From an uncultured Lachnospiraceae bacterium (GTDB taxonomy: Bacteria; Bacillota; Clostridia; Lachnospirales; Lachnospiraceae): DNA of 49,906 nucleotides. The notes under the pieces were generated by a model. That model was given only the letters and a program-made list of their open reading frames with translations, had not been told where the DNA came from and did no database searches. The position numbers and the translations under genes are program-made. The stretch lies in the NCBI GenBank assembly GCA_946541955.1, contig CAMNJZ010000006.1, forward strand, positions 1 to 49,906. The letters are read 5' to 3'. Below, piece by piece: positions 1 through 8,051 of this stretch (its first letter is position 1; each line of letters opens with the position of its first letter).

Positions 1-439
1 TCTTGGAATGGAGCTCCTTTAAGGATTCCAGAAGGTCGATGGTATAGCGGACGGCGTCGCTCTGGGGAAGGGCATAGTTCCCCTTCAGGACCGATTCGAA
101 GGATCTGCCCTGCATGTATTCCATGACAATGAAGATGTCGTCCCCCTGGGTCACGTAGTTGTAGACAGTGGGCAGGCCTGTGGCCTTGGTGATGGCCATG
201 ATATCGGCTTCCCTGTGGTCCAGCTCCGGGTCTCCCTTGGGCCGTTTCATGTATTTGATGACATCCCGGCGGGGAAGCCTCTTATGATCGCCGGTAAAGA
301 CCAGGCCGCTTCCGCCGCTGCCAAGTCTGCGGATGTTGGTATAGTCCGAAGAAAAGACCTCCCTGATCCTTTCTTCCACATAGGCTTCCATGCTGCCTGC
401 GGAGATTTTTACGGGTTCCCGTCCCAGGGTCTGATCCAT
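1..439 (-). CDS. Ser/Thr protein kinase, N-terminal part (cut by window edge)
   Basis: The reading frame is open from an ATG at 439 to the window edge, giving 146 codons. It shows a eukaryotic-type kinase N-lobe. The glycine-rich loop LGSGGSGLVF lies at about residues 39-48, the ATP-binding lysine in DVIKYMK at about 63, a helix-C acid in HREADIM, and a hinge-like segment IVMEYMQG before the start of the C-lobe. The HRD and DFG motifs would lie beyond the edge. A purine-rich site (AAAGGAAAAGG) precedes the ATG. Such kinases phosphorylate Ser/Thr on cytosolic proteins; whether this one also has a membrane segment or sensor domain cannot be seen. It is divergent from the SEL1 gene. Confidence 0.85.
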   Translation of the reverse strand, partial: MDQTLGREPVKISAGSMEAYVEERIREVFSSDYTNIRRLGSGGSGLVFTGDHKRLPRRDVIKYMKRPKGDPELDHREADIMAITKATGLPTVYNYVTQGDDIFIVMEYMQGRSFESVLKGNYALPQSDAVRYTIDLLESLKELHSK

Positions 440-513
440 AATGCCTTTTCCTTTCTTCTGCAAAGTAAGAAGTACATTTTCAGAGTCTTAAATCTTTGTC
501 ATACGATGACCAA

Positions 514-519
514 ATTATA
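514..519 (-). promoter_or_regulatory. Possible -10 element of the kinase gene
   Basis: TATAAT on the minus strand, about 75 bases upstream of the kinase ATG. No good -35 hexamer was found at 16-18 bases, so this is only a tentative promoter. Confidence 0.35.
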
Positions 520-594
520 GCATACAGCTGCCCTTCTGAGGGGAAGCTTTCCGGAGGATTTGATCCGTCTGTAGTTATTTTCCGAACGGTTGAT

Positions 595-600
595 TATAAT
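595..600 (+). promoter_or_regulatory. Possible -10 element of the SEL1 gene
   Basis: TATAAT about 50 bases upstream of the SEL1 ATG, inside an AT-rich stretch. The -35 region is poor. Confidence 0.4.
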
Positions 601-651
601 ATATATACCAGTATTATCCGGTGATCATGTATCATTTTCAGGAGCCTTCCT

Positions 652-1536
652 ATGACTGTTATCAGACTCTTCTTATCCGAACCGGCCCCGGCCGACCTTG
701 TGCCTCCCCTGCAGAAGGGCTTTGGAGATCCCCTGCAGGCAGGCAGCAAAGACCTCGCGTTCCTGGCGGAGGACAGGGACCTGCTCTTTGAGCTGGGCGA
801 AGAATATTTTACCGGCAGACGGGGCATCAAAAATATTGCAAGGGCCTTCCGCTACTATTCTCTGGCAGCGGGCTTTGGACATTCCGCAGCCCAGTTCAAC
901 CTGGGCTGCATGTACTATTCCGGGATCCATGTAAAAAAAGATTTCACAATGGCCTGGAACTGGTTCCGCCTGGCCATGAACAACGGGCATCCCCGGGCCG
1001 CAGAAATGCTGAATCAGGTCGAAGATCTTCTCTTTAACAGGTCTCTGGAGGAACTGCAGCCTGAAGAACTCCGCAGAAGAGGGCTTTTATTCCTGCATGC
1101 CCCTGTCCCGGATTACAAAATGGCTCTGACCTGTCTGGGAAAAGCCGCCGACAAAGGCGATGTCCAGAGCATGTTTCAGCTGGGCCTTATGTCCGAACAC
1201 GGCGTAGGCATAGACCAGGACTATGAAAATGCCAGGAAATGGTACAAAAAGGCAGGGGAAAAAGGCTATATCCCGGCCTGTATCCTGCTGTCCGACCAGT
1301 ATCTGCACGGCAAAGGATGCCCCAAAAACAACCCCTATGCCCTCAAATGGGCCGAAACAGGGGCCAAGCTCGGGGATCCCGGCCTCATGTACAGGGCCGG
1401 CTACATGTATGAAAACGGTATGGGCTGCTTCAAAAGCCTTCCCTACGCCAGGGACTGGTACAAGAAAGCCGCCATGGCCGGCAGCAAGGAAGCGGTAAAG
1501 CGCCTTGGCGAACTCTACTACCGGGACGGCCGCTGA
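652..1536 (+). CDS. SEL1-like repeat protein
   Basis: 294 residues, with an AGGAG site 7 bases before the ATG. From about residue 65 onward it is built of alpha-helical SEL1/TPR-like repeats, for example AAQFNLGCMYYSG, SMFQLGLMSEHGVG, ACILLSDQYLHGKG and GLMYRAGYMYENGMG. The repeats alternate with WYKKA-type second helices. No signal peptide or membrane segment is visible, so it is probably cytosolic. SEL1 repeats act as protein-interaction scaffolds; no enzymatic role is implied. It lies divergent from the kinase gene and convergent with the YARHG protein gene. A functional link to the kinase is a guess from position. Confidence 0.85.
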   Translation: MTVIRLFLSEPAPADLVPPLQKGFGDPLQAGSKDLAFLAEDRDLLFELGEEYFTGRRGIKNIARAFRYYSLAAGFGHSAAQFNLGCMYYSGIHVKKDFTMAWNWFRLAMNNGHPRAAEMLNQVEDLLFNRSLEELQPEELRRRGLLFLHAPVPDYKMALTCLGKAADKGDVQSMFQLGLMSEHGVGIDQDYENARKWYKKAGEKGYIPACILLSDQYLHGKGCPKNNPYALKWAETGAKLGDPGLMYRAGYMYENGMGCFKSLPYARDWYKKAAMAGSKEAVKRLGELYYRDGR

Positions 1537-1544
1537 AACACTTC

Positions 1545-1596
1545 AGCCAAATAAGAGCCAGGTCTGCATCACGGCAGACCTGGCTCTTATTTGGCT
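1545..1596. terminator. Bidirectional terminator, 23-bp perfect stem
   Basis: Perfect inverted repeat with arms 1545-1567 and 1574-1596 and a 6-base loop. It lies between the convergent SEL1 and YARHG genes. The outer part of the stem is AT-rich and gives a U-rich 3' side on the plus strand. Confidence 0.85.
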
Positions 1597-1632
1597 TATT
1601 TTACGACGGGCTTTTCAGGTCCCGGGAGAGAT

Positions 1633-2406
1633 TCAGTTGGCCAGTTCGTCTCTGTGGGCGCCCAGGTTGGCAACGTTCTCATATTCATAATCGTTGAAGA
1701 CACTGTCGCTGAAGTTGGCGGAGGATATGGTCCCCTGGTACCAGTTCAGGCTCTCATAGTAGCTGCGCATGCTCTCATCCGCAAAGATATAGCCGTGGCG
1801 GGCGTAGATCTCATTGATGGCGTACTGGGTCTGCTTCAGGCCCAGCTTACTGATCTCGGCGTCGGAAAGGTATCTCTGGCTGCTGTCTGGGAAGACCTGG
1901 CCGTTGGTGGTGGTAACGATCTCATACTGGACCGGTTCCTCCTCTTCCTCTTCTTCCTCTTCCTCCTGGGGCGCGGGCTCCGGAGTTTCTTCGGGTTTTT
2001 CTTCCTCCTCAGCGGGGGCAGGTTCAGCTTCTTCTTCCTTCGCCTCTGCCTCTTCCTCCCGGGCGGCCTGGCCCTGGTTTACCACCTCCGGCTCCGCCTC
2101 TTCCTTGTTTTCTTCCGCCTGCACGAAGGTCTCATGAGTCTCCTTGGGCTCTTCCTTTTCCCCAAAGAGCCTGGTCCTGATGCCATCATTGAGCAGGAGG
2201 AATACGATCACTGCAGCCGCCATAAAAAAGGGAATCAGGAACAGGATCACATTGAGGAGCTTTCTTCCTCCGCTCTCCTCCTCTTCATAGGCTGCCGCCT
2301 TCTGCAGCTCTCTGGCCGTCTTGTCGGAGATCATTTTTGTGCCGCATACGGGACAGAATGCAGCGTCCGGATCGGATATCTGTTTTTTACAGTTCGGGCA
2401 ATACAT
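1633..2406 (-). CDS. Zinc-ribbon membrane protein with C-terminal YARHG domain
   Basis: Starting at the ATG at 2406, the protein has 257 residues. It begins with a zinc ribbon (CPNC...CPVC) in the first 25 residues, then a transmembrane helix at about 47-69 (LLNVILFLIPFFMAAAVIVF). A long Glu/Pro/Ala-rich linker follows, including a run of ten Glu. The C-terminal domain carries the YARHG signature (INEIYARHGYIF). The likely topology is zinc ribbon inside, YARHG outside. An in-frame GTG at 2418 is possible, but it sits only one base from the AAGGAG site, so the ATG is preferred. Function is unknown; YARHG domains are usually extracellular. Confidence 0.8.
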   Translation of the reverse strand: MYCPNCKKQISDPDAAFCPVCGTKMISDKTARELQKAAAYEEEESGGRKLLNVILFLIPFFMAAAVIVFLLLNDGIRTRLFGEKEEPKETHETFVQAEENKEEAEPEVVNQGQAAREEEAEAKEEEAEPAPAEEEEKPEETPEPAPQEEEEEEEEEEPVQYEIVTTTNGQVFPDSSQRYLSDAEISKLGLKQTQYAINEIYARHGYIFADESMRSYYESLNWYQGTISSANFSDSVFNDYEYENVANLGAHRDELAN

Positions 2407-2469
2407 AGCTTTTCTCACACTCCTTATGCAGATTGTCCAGGCGGGGCCGTTTTGGCCCTGCCTTCTGCT

Positions 2470-2499
2470 ATGTTATCACACCGGAGCGGAGCTTGACAA
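2470..2499 (-). promoter_or_regulatory. Sigma-A-type promoter for the YARHG gene
   Basis: Minus-strand TTGTCA (2494-2499), an 18-base spacer and TAACAT (2470-2475), about 65 bases upstream of the start. It lies just past the ptsI terminator. Confidence 0.5.
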
Positions 2500-2504
2500 T
2501 TCCG

Positions 2505-2540
2505 GAAAAAATGCCCCTGCACAGAGCGCTGTGCAGGGGC
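2505..2540 (-). terminator. Intrinsic terminator of ptsI
   Basis: On the minus strand a 12-bp stem (GCCCCTGCACAG with its complement, arms 2513-2524 and 2529-2540) with a 4-base loop is followed by six T. It lies 22 bases past the ptsI stop codon. Confidence 0.92.
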
Positions 2541-2562
2541 CTGAAAAAATCTGGCAAAGGGC

Positions 2563-4212
2563 TTATTTGCCGATGACAGTGGCGGGCTTGGACAGATCCA
2601 GGCTTCTGATGGCCTTTCTCAGAGGAAGCACGCTCTTGGGGTTCACGGAGAGCTCGTCTACGCCATAGCGCAGGAAGGTCTCGGTCAGGGTGGTGTCTGC
2701 GCCCAGCTCGCCGCAGATGCCTACCCATGTGCCATGTCTGTGGCCGGCTTCGATGGTCATCTTGATGGCGCGCAGTACGGCAGGGTGATGTGTATCGGAG
2801 AAGGGCTCCAGCTTTGCATTCTGTCTGTCGATGGCGCAGGTGTACTGGGTCAGATCGTTTGTGCCCAGGGAGAAGAAATCCACTTCTTCAGCCAGCTCGT
2901 CTGCACACAGAACAGCAGCGGGGGTCTCGACCATGATACCGATCTGGATGTTGTCGGCGATCTTGTAGCCTTCCTTGATCAGTTCCTGACGGCATTCTTC
3001 CATGATCTCCTTGCACTCGCGGACCTCGCGGACGGAGATGATCATAGGGAACATGATGCCCAGGCGGCCGTATGCGGAAGCACGCAGCAGAGCGCGGAGC
3101 TGTTTCTTGAAGAAAGGCTTCCTGGTCAGGCAGATACGGACAGCTCTGTAGCCCAGAGCAGGGTTCTCTTCCTTGTCCAGCTTCATGTAGTCGATGGTCT
3201 TGTCAGCGCCGATATCGCAGGTACGGATGATGACAAGCTTGGGAGCCAGAGATTCAAGGACTCTCTTGTAAGCAGTGAACTGCTCTTCCTCGGTGGGCTC
3301 TTCCTTGCTGTTGAGGTATACGAACTCGGAACGGAAGAGGCCTACGCCTTCTGCGTCGTTCTGGTTGACCGCGCCGACGTCTGAAGGACCGCCGATGTTT
3401 GCATAAACATGTACCTCATAGCCGTCGATGGTGGTGGAAGGCTTGCCCTTGAGCTCCTGAAGCAGGGCTTCCTTCTTCAGATCCTCTTCATGGCGGGCGG
3501 TCAGGACCTTGCGCAGATCTTCGGCGGGCTCGATGTAGACGCAGCCGTTCTTGCCGTCGATGATGGCATCCTTGCCGTCCCAGCTGTCGTCCACTTCCTT
3601 ACACTGCATCAGTGCGGGGATGTTCATGGACCTGGCCAGAATGGCGGTATGGGAGTTGGAGGAGCCTTCCTTGCAGATCATGCCAAGAAGCAGGGACTTG
3701 TCCAGCTTGACGGTCTGGGAAGGAGCAAAGTCGTCAGCGACCAGGATGGAGGGCTCTGTGCCCTGCATGGAAGCGCTGTCCAGACCCAGCAGGTTGTCAA
3801 GGACCATGCCCTGGATGTCAATGATGTCGGCTGCACGGGCCTTCATGTAAGGATCGTCCATGTCAGCGAACATCTGCGCATAATTTGCATAGCCTTCCTG
3901 GGTCGCATACTCTGCGCTTCTCTTCTGGCCTGTGATGATCTCCTTGACGGAATCGTTGAGGTCATCATCCTCCAGCATCATGGCGTGTACAAGGAATACC
4001 TCTGCGATGTCCTTGCCTGCGTCCTTGACGGCCTTTTCATACAGAACGTTCTGCTGGTCAATGGCCTTCTCCACAGCTGCCTCATAGCGGGCGACTTCTG
4101 CGGCGGTATCGTCGATCAGGCCTTCGTTGATGATTCTTTCGGGCTCTTTATAGATTTTGATCTTGCCAATGGCAATGCCGTTTACAATACTTTTACCGTT
4201 TCCAACAAGCAT
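2563..4212 (-). CDS. ptsI: Phosphotransferase system enzyme I
   Basis: 549 residues from the ATG at 4212, which has AAGGAGG 9 bases upstream. An upstream in-frame extension lacks a ribosome site and was not used. Enzyme I takes phosphate from phosphoenolpyruvate on a histidine and passes it to HPr. The phospho-histidine motif GSSNSHTAILAR puts the active His at 188. The PEP-binding TIM barrel carries RTCDIGADK, and the active Cys lies in GICGELGAD at about 500. Its length is slightly below the usual 570-575 but all core motifs are present. ptsH lies 200 bases upstream, and a strong terminator follows. Confidence 0.97.
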   Translation of the reverse strand: MLVGNGKSIVNGIAIGKIKIYKEPERIINEGLIDDTAAEVARYEAAVEKAIDQQNVLYEKAVKDAGKDIAEVFLVHAMMLEDDDLNDSVKEIITGQKRSAEYATQEGYANYAQMFADMDDPYMKARAADIIDIQGMVLDNLLGLDSASMQGTEPSILVADDFAPSQTVKLDKSLLLGMICKEGSSNSHTAILARSMNIPALMQCKEVDDSWDGKDAIIDGKNGCVYIEPAEDLRKVLTARHEEDLKKEALLQELKGKPSTTIDGYEVHVYANIGGPSDVGAVNQNDAEGVGLFRSEFVYLNSKEEPTEEEQFTAYKRVLESLAPKLVIIRTCDIGADKTIDYMKLDKEENPALGYRAVRICLTRKPFFKKQLRALLRASAYGRLGIMFPMIISVREVRECKEIMEECRQELIKEGYKIADNIQIGIMVETPAAVLCADELAEEVDFFSLGTNDLTQYTCAIDRQNAKLEPFSDTHHPAVLRAIKMTIEAGHRHGTWVGICGELGADTTLTETFLRYGVDELSVNPKSVLPLRKAIRSLDLSKPATVIGK

Positions 4213-4365
4213 CTTGAATATCCTCCTTACGGTTCTGCCAGTCCCTCTCCGCGGGGATCCCGTCAGAAATGGCACAGGCAGTTGTCTGCATATAAAAACG
4301 GGCAAAGAACGAGTACGTCAATATTCGTGCTTTGCCGCTTTCATATGGGTCATACAGAAACAGAG

Positions 4366-4379
4366 CTGCCCGAAGGCAG
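4366..4379 (-). other. UUCG-loop hairpin after ptsH
   Basis: Minus-strand CTGCC-TTCG-GGCAG hairpin, 34 bases past the ptsH stop, followed by a moderately T-rich stretch (CTCTGTTTCTG). It could be a weak terminator or an RNA-processing or stability element that sets the ptsH to ptsI ratio. Confidence 0.45.
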
Positions 4380-4412
4380 TTCTGCTCCGCATCTATTCAT
4401 TTAATATCTGAT

Positions 4413-4670
4413 TTAGAAGTTCTCTTTCAGGAAAGCTTCGATTGCAGCTGCGCATGCATCCTCGTCAGCGCCTTCAACCTGAACAACGATAGAATCGTTC
4501 TGCTTAACTGCCAGGCCCATCAGAGCAAGGAGCTTTCTCATATCGCAGCTCTTGTCGCCCTTGATCACGGTGATCTTGGAGGAGAACTTCTTAGCTTCCT
4601 TTACAAGGATGCCAGCGGGACGAGCATGAATTCCTAACGGATCTGTAACTGTGAAGTTGATTTCTTTCAT
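4413..4670 (-). CDS. ptsH: Phosphocarrier protein HPr
   Basis: 85 residues from the ATG at 4670, with AAAGGAG upstream. HPr passes phosphate from enzyme I to the sugar-specific EIIA domains. The active-site motif GIHARPA places His at 15 and Arg at 17, as in known HPr. An ungapped alignment by eye with Bacillus HPr puts Lys, not Ser, at position 46, in the segment CDMRKLLALMGL. The usual site of HPr kinase control therefore seems absent. The C-terminus (EGADEDACAAAIEAFLKE) is typical. Confidence 0.96.
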   Translation of the reverse strand: MKEINFTVTDPLGIHARPAGILVKEAKKFSSKITVIKGDKSCDMRKLLALMGLAVKQNDSIVVQVEGADEDACAAAIEAFLKENF

Positions 4671-4735
4671 TGTTTTCTCCTTTACATGATATGTTTTTGT
4701 CCGAGATTCACTGCGAATCCCAGTTGCATGCATTT

Positions 4736-4741
4736 ATTATA
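4736..4741 (-). promoter_or_regulatory. -10 element of the ptsH promoter
   Basis: Minus-strand TATAAT, 66 bases upstream of the ptsH ATG, in an AT-rich region that follows the terminator of the permease gene. The -35 region is weak. Confidence 0.5.
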
Positions 4742-4842
4742 CTACAATTCCACTAAAAGAGAATGTATCTCTATGAAAAAATTATGAAAATTTTTGGTTG
4801 TTCCCTGCCTGTAAGACGCATGTTTCGGTCATTTTTTCAGGT

Positions 4843-4879
4843 AAAAAACCGCACTCCGAAGGCCTGCTCCGGAGTGCGG
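4843..4879 (-). terminator. Intrinsic terminator of the PTS permease gene
   Basis: Minus strand: 10-bp stem CCGCACTCCG (arms 4849-4858 and 4870-4879) followed by six T. It ends the permease transcript 64 bases after the stop and separates it from ptsH. Confidence 0.92.
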
Positions 4880-4942
4880 AATAGCGTGCTTAATTAAGCC
4901 TGCTGCCGTACAGGCCTTGGGAAAGAGGCCCTCTCACAGGAA

Positions 4943-6799
4943 TCAGCCGCAGACAACGTCCTCATAATCATCGGAGTTGGTCAGAAGAACCACGACGCAG
5001 TCCGGATGATTTGCCTTGGCGATCTTGGCTCTGTCGAAGGTCATGATGACCTGGCCCTTCTTGACCTGGTCGCCTTCGGCAACGGTGGGAGCGAAGCCGT
5101 CGCCGTTCATGGCTACGGTGTCAACGCCGACGTGGATCAGAAGCTCCATGTCGCCAGGGCCTGTGATGCCGATGGCATGCTTGGACTCAGCAACGGAGGA
5201 AACGGTGCCGTCATAGGGAGCGAAGATCACGCCCTCGGTGGGGTTGATGCCTACGCCGTCGCCCAGAACGCCGGAAGCGAAGGTTGCATCCGGGATCTGG
5301 TCTCTGGGGATCACGGTACCGACTGCAGGAGCAATGACTTCACCGGCAGAGCACTTGATGACAGCATTGGTGGGTGCTGCGACTGCGGGAGCCGGAGCGG
5401 GAGCTGCCTTCTTGGGCTCTTCTTCGTGCCAGATCACGTTGGTGATGATGAATGCCAGACCGCCGGAGATGGCCAGAACGATGGTATAAAGCAGAGCGTT
5501 GTTGATGGTCAGATATCCGGGGATACCTGTTACGCCGTATGCAGATGCGCCGATGCCCATGAAAGCTGCGACCAGAGCGCCGGCCGCGCCGCCGATCATA
5601 CCGGCTACGAAGGGCTTGAAGAAGCGCATGTTGACACCGAAGATAGCGGGCTCAGTAATACCCAGGGCTGCGGACAGGGAGGAAGGGATCGCAACGGATT
5701 TGGTCTTCTGGTTCTTGCACTTGATACCGACTGCAAGGCAGGCGCCGAACTGTGCGAAGTTTGCAGCGGATGCGATGGGCATCCAGGTGTTGAGGCCCTT
5801 GGAAGCCAGCATGCCGGCTTCAATAACGTTGTACATGTGGTGCAGACCCATAACGACGGTGGCGGGATACAGAGCACCCATGAGGCAGGAACCGATGGGG
5901 TTGGAAACCAGCTTCTCAGCGCCGGCCAGAACGATCGTCTCCAGACCGGAGAAGATGGGGCCGATGATGGTGAAGGTCACCAGAGCGGTTACCAGGACAG
6001 TGGTCAGAGGCGTTACGAACAGGTCGATCATTTCCGGAACATGCTTATGCAGCCAGGATTCCAGCTTGGACATGAACAGCACTGCCAGCATGACGGGAAT
6101 AACGTGGCCCTGATAGCCCAGCTGGTTGATCTGGCCCAGGGTGTAGGTATCGGTGATCTTGATGTGACCGAACAGATACCATACGCCATAGCCGTCAGCA
6201 GCAGCCCAGCCGTTGGTCAGGGCGGAGTGGATCATCATCAGACCGATGACGGCGCCCAGGAAAATGTTGCCGCCGAATACTCTGGCAGCGGAAACAGCAA
6301 CGATAACAGGCAGATATGCGAATGCGGTATTGGCGACCATATCCAGGAATGCGAACCAGTCGGTATCGCCAAAGCCAAGTCCGGGGATCTTAGCCAGGGC
6401 TTCGACAAGGCCCATCATAAGACCGGAAGCAACGATCGCGGGCAGGATCGGGACGAATACGTCGCCGATGGGCTTGAGAAGACGGATGTACCAGGGCTGC
6501 TTGGCTGCCGCCGCTGCCTTGACGTCTTCCTTGGAAGCTGCAGATGCGCCTGTGATGGAAAGGAACTCGTCATAGACCTTGTTGACGGTGCCGGTACCAA
6601 TGATCAGCTGGAGCTGACCGTTGGACTCGAACATACCCTTGACGCCGTCGACGTTCTCGAGTGCTTCCTTGTTGACTTTGGCATTGTCAGCGATGACAAG
6701 GCGCAGTCTGGTGGCGCAGTGAGCAGCAGATACGACGTTTGCGCCGCCGCCGATATTGTCGGAGATCTCCTGGGCGCATTTTCTGTAATCTAATGCCAT
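4943..6799 (-). CDS. PTS EIIBCA permease, sucrose/trehalose type
   Basis: 618 residues from the ATG at 6799, with GGGAGG upstream. The EIIB domain comes first, with the phospho-cysteine at 28 in SAAHCATRLRLV. The membrane EIIC domain spans about 105-470 and includes GITEPAIFGVN and GLHHMYNVIEAG. A linker rich in Pro and Ala follows. The C-terminal EIIA-Glc-like domain has the paired histidines at about 541 (SKHAIGIT) and 556 (LLIHVGVDTV). It imports and phosphorylates a sugar. The EIIB and EIIC motifs match the sucrose/trehalose branch of the glucose superfamily; the exact substrate cannot be read from sequence. A 14-bp operator lies upstream. Confidence 0.9.
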   Translation of the reverse strand: MALDYRKCAQEISDNIGGGANVVSAAHCATRLRLVIADNAKVNKEALENVDGVKGMFESNGQLQLIIGTGTVNKVYDEFLSITGASAASKEDVKAAAAAKQPWYIRLLKPIGDVFVPILPAIVASGLMMGLVEALAKIPGLGFGDTDWFAFLDMVANTAFAYLPVIVAVSAARVFGGNIFLGAVIGLMMIHSALTNGWAAADGYGVWYLFGHIKITDTYTLGQINQLGYQGHVIPVMLAVLFMSKLESWLHKHVPEMIDLFVTPLTTVLVTALVTFTIIGPIFSGLETIVLAGAEKLVSNPIGSCLMGALYPATVVMGLHHMYNVIEAGMLASKGLNTWMPIASAANFAQFGACLAVGIKCKNQKTKSVAIPSSLSAALGITEPAIFGVNMRFFKPFVAGMIGGAAGALVAAFMGIGASAYGVTGIPGYLTINNALLYTIVLAISGGLAFIITNVIWHEEEPKKAAPAPAPAVAAPTNAVIKCSAGEVIAPAVGTVIPRDQIPDATFASGVLGDGVGINPTEGVIFAPYDGTVSSVAESKHAIGITGPGDMELLIHVGVDTVAMNGDGFAPTVAEGDQVKKGQVIMTFDRAKIAKANHPDCVVVLLTNSDDYEDVVCG

Positions 6800-6860
6800 T
6801 TGTTTGTCCTCCCTTTTCTGGTGGTAATATATAGTTTTCACCGCTTACAGCCGCATGGAT

Positions 6861-6874
6861 TGTAAACGATTTCA
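6861..6874. promoter_or_regulatory. LacI-family operator upstream of the PTS permease
   Basis: TGTAAACGATTTCA, an imperfect palindrome around a central CG, 62 bases upstream of the permease start. It fits the general LacI/CcpA pattern TGWAANCGNTNWCA. It is nearly the same as the site at 10202-10215, which points to shared control. Confidence 0.75.
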
Positions 6875-6960
6875 CGCAAGTTTATTTTATTTTAATTTTT
6901 CCCCTTTGTAAATTGATTTTCCAACCAATTTCTTATGGCATTTTTGTGCATAATGCCTTT

Positions 6961-7995
6961 TTACAAAGGGTCATGGTCCTGTTTTTTTGCGCAGGTAGTC
7001 CGGCCGATGGAGTCCCTGTCCACCAGGGTATAGGGCAGCATGACCTGAGAAGCCCCCTGGCCGCTCCCCTCCTCTTCGCCCCGGATGATCCGGACCAGAA
7101 GGTCTGCGGCCAGGGCGCCGCAGGATCTGTAATCCAGTCTGACGGTCGAGAGACGGGGGCAGGAGATGGTATCCGCCCAGCAGTCTCCGATCCCGGCAAG
7201 GCTCACCTGGTCCGGAATGGCAAAGCCTTTTTCCTGCAGGGCCAGCATGGCCCCCAGGGCGATCCGGTCCGTGGCGCCGATGACCGCATCAAAGGAGGCG
7301 CCGCTCTCCAGGATATCCAGCATCTTCTGCCTGCCGTCCTCCACATGGAAGCGGCTGACGGTCCGGATCAGAGCCTCCGGATCCAGGCCCGCCTCCCGGA
7401 GGGCCTCCTGTACGCCAAGGCGTCTGTAGCGGCCCACCGCCGCATCCTCCTCCGTGGCGCCCACATAGACAAAGCTTTTTCTGCCCCGGGCGATCATGAG
7501 GGCGGCCAGATCCTTAGCCGCATGGAAGTCGTCATGATAGATGCAGGGCAGGCCCTCCACCTTCTGGCCCGTGATGACCAGGGGCACCCGGCAGGCGTGG
7601 ATGGCCTCCAGGACATCGGGCCTGAGGATGGTCCCCATCAGGATGATGCCCTCCACCTGGTTGTATTCCATCAGCTCCAGATAGCGGATCTGGTTGAGGG
7701 AATCCTCATCCATGTCTCCCAGCATGGTCATATAGCCGTCCAGGGACAGGCGCTGGGTCGCGCCTGCCGTCACGCGGCTGACGGAATCGGAGTGGATCTT
7801 GGGTACGATCACCCCGACCTGGCCGCCGCGGCCGGTGCGCATGGTCCTGGCCATGAGGTTGGGCCGGTAGCCGGTCTCCTCAATGGCCCTGCGGACTCTT
7901 TCTTTTTTTTCTTCGCTGAGGGATCCTCCGTTTATATATCTGCTGACTGCAGCGGAGGATACGCCCGCCAGCCGGGCAACTTCTTTGATCGTCAT
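6961..7995 (-). CDS. LacI-family transcriptional regulator of the sugar locus
   Basis: 344 residues from the ATG at 7995; a TTG three codons upstream lies too close to the AGGA site. The N-terminal HTH reads TIKEVARLAGVSSAAVSRYI, followed by the hinge helix YRPNLMARTMRT. The rest is a periplasmic-binding-protein-like sugar sensor domain (VGVIVPKI, GIILMG, IGATDRIALG). It is encoded between the amylosucrase-like gene and the permease gene, and each of these has a LacI-type operator in front. It probably represses both and is released by an imported sugar or its phosphate (inference). Confidence 0.92.
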   Translation of the reverse strand: MTIKEVARLAGVSSAAVSRYINGGSLSEEKKERVRRAIEETGYRPNLMARTMRTGRGGQVGVIVPKIHSDSVSRVTAGATQRLSLDGYMTMLGDMDEDSLNQIRYLELMEYNQVEGIILMGTILRPDVLEAIHACRVPLVITGQKVEGLPCIYHDDFHAAKDLAALMIARGRKSFVYVGATEEDAAVGRYRRLGVQEALREAGLDPEALIRTVSRFHVEDGRQKMLDILESGASFDAVIGATDRIALGAMLALQEKGFAIPDQVSLAGIGDCWADTISCPRLSTVRLDYRSCGALAADLLVRIIRGEEEGSGQGASQVMLPYTLVDRDSIGRTTCAKKQDHDPL

Positions 7996-8051
7996 AATGC
8001 TCAAATCCTACCAATATACTAAGCTGCTCGTCATTGCACTGCCGGAACGCC

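Noticed and set aside
215-520. Plus-strand frame of 101 codons near the left edge
   Set aside because: It is antisense to the kinase N-lobe and has no ribosome site or known motif.
5006-6793. A 595-codon plus-strand frame across the PTS permease gene
   Set aside because: It is antisense to a well-supported EIIBCA gene and has low-complexity Gly/Asp-rich composition, with no ribosome site.
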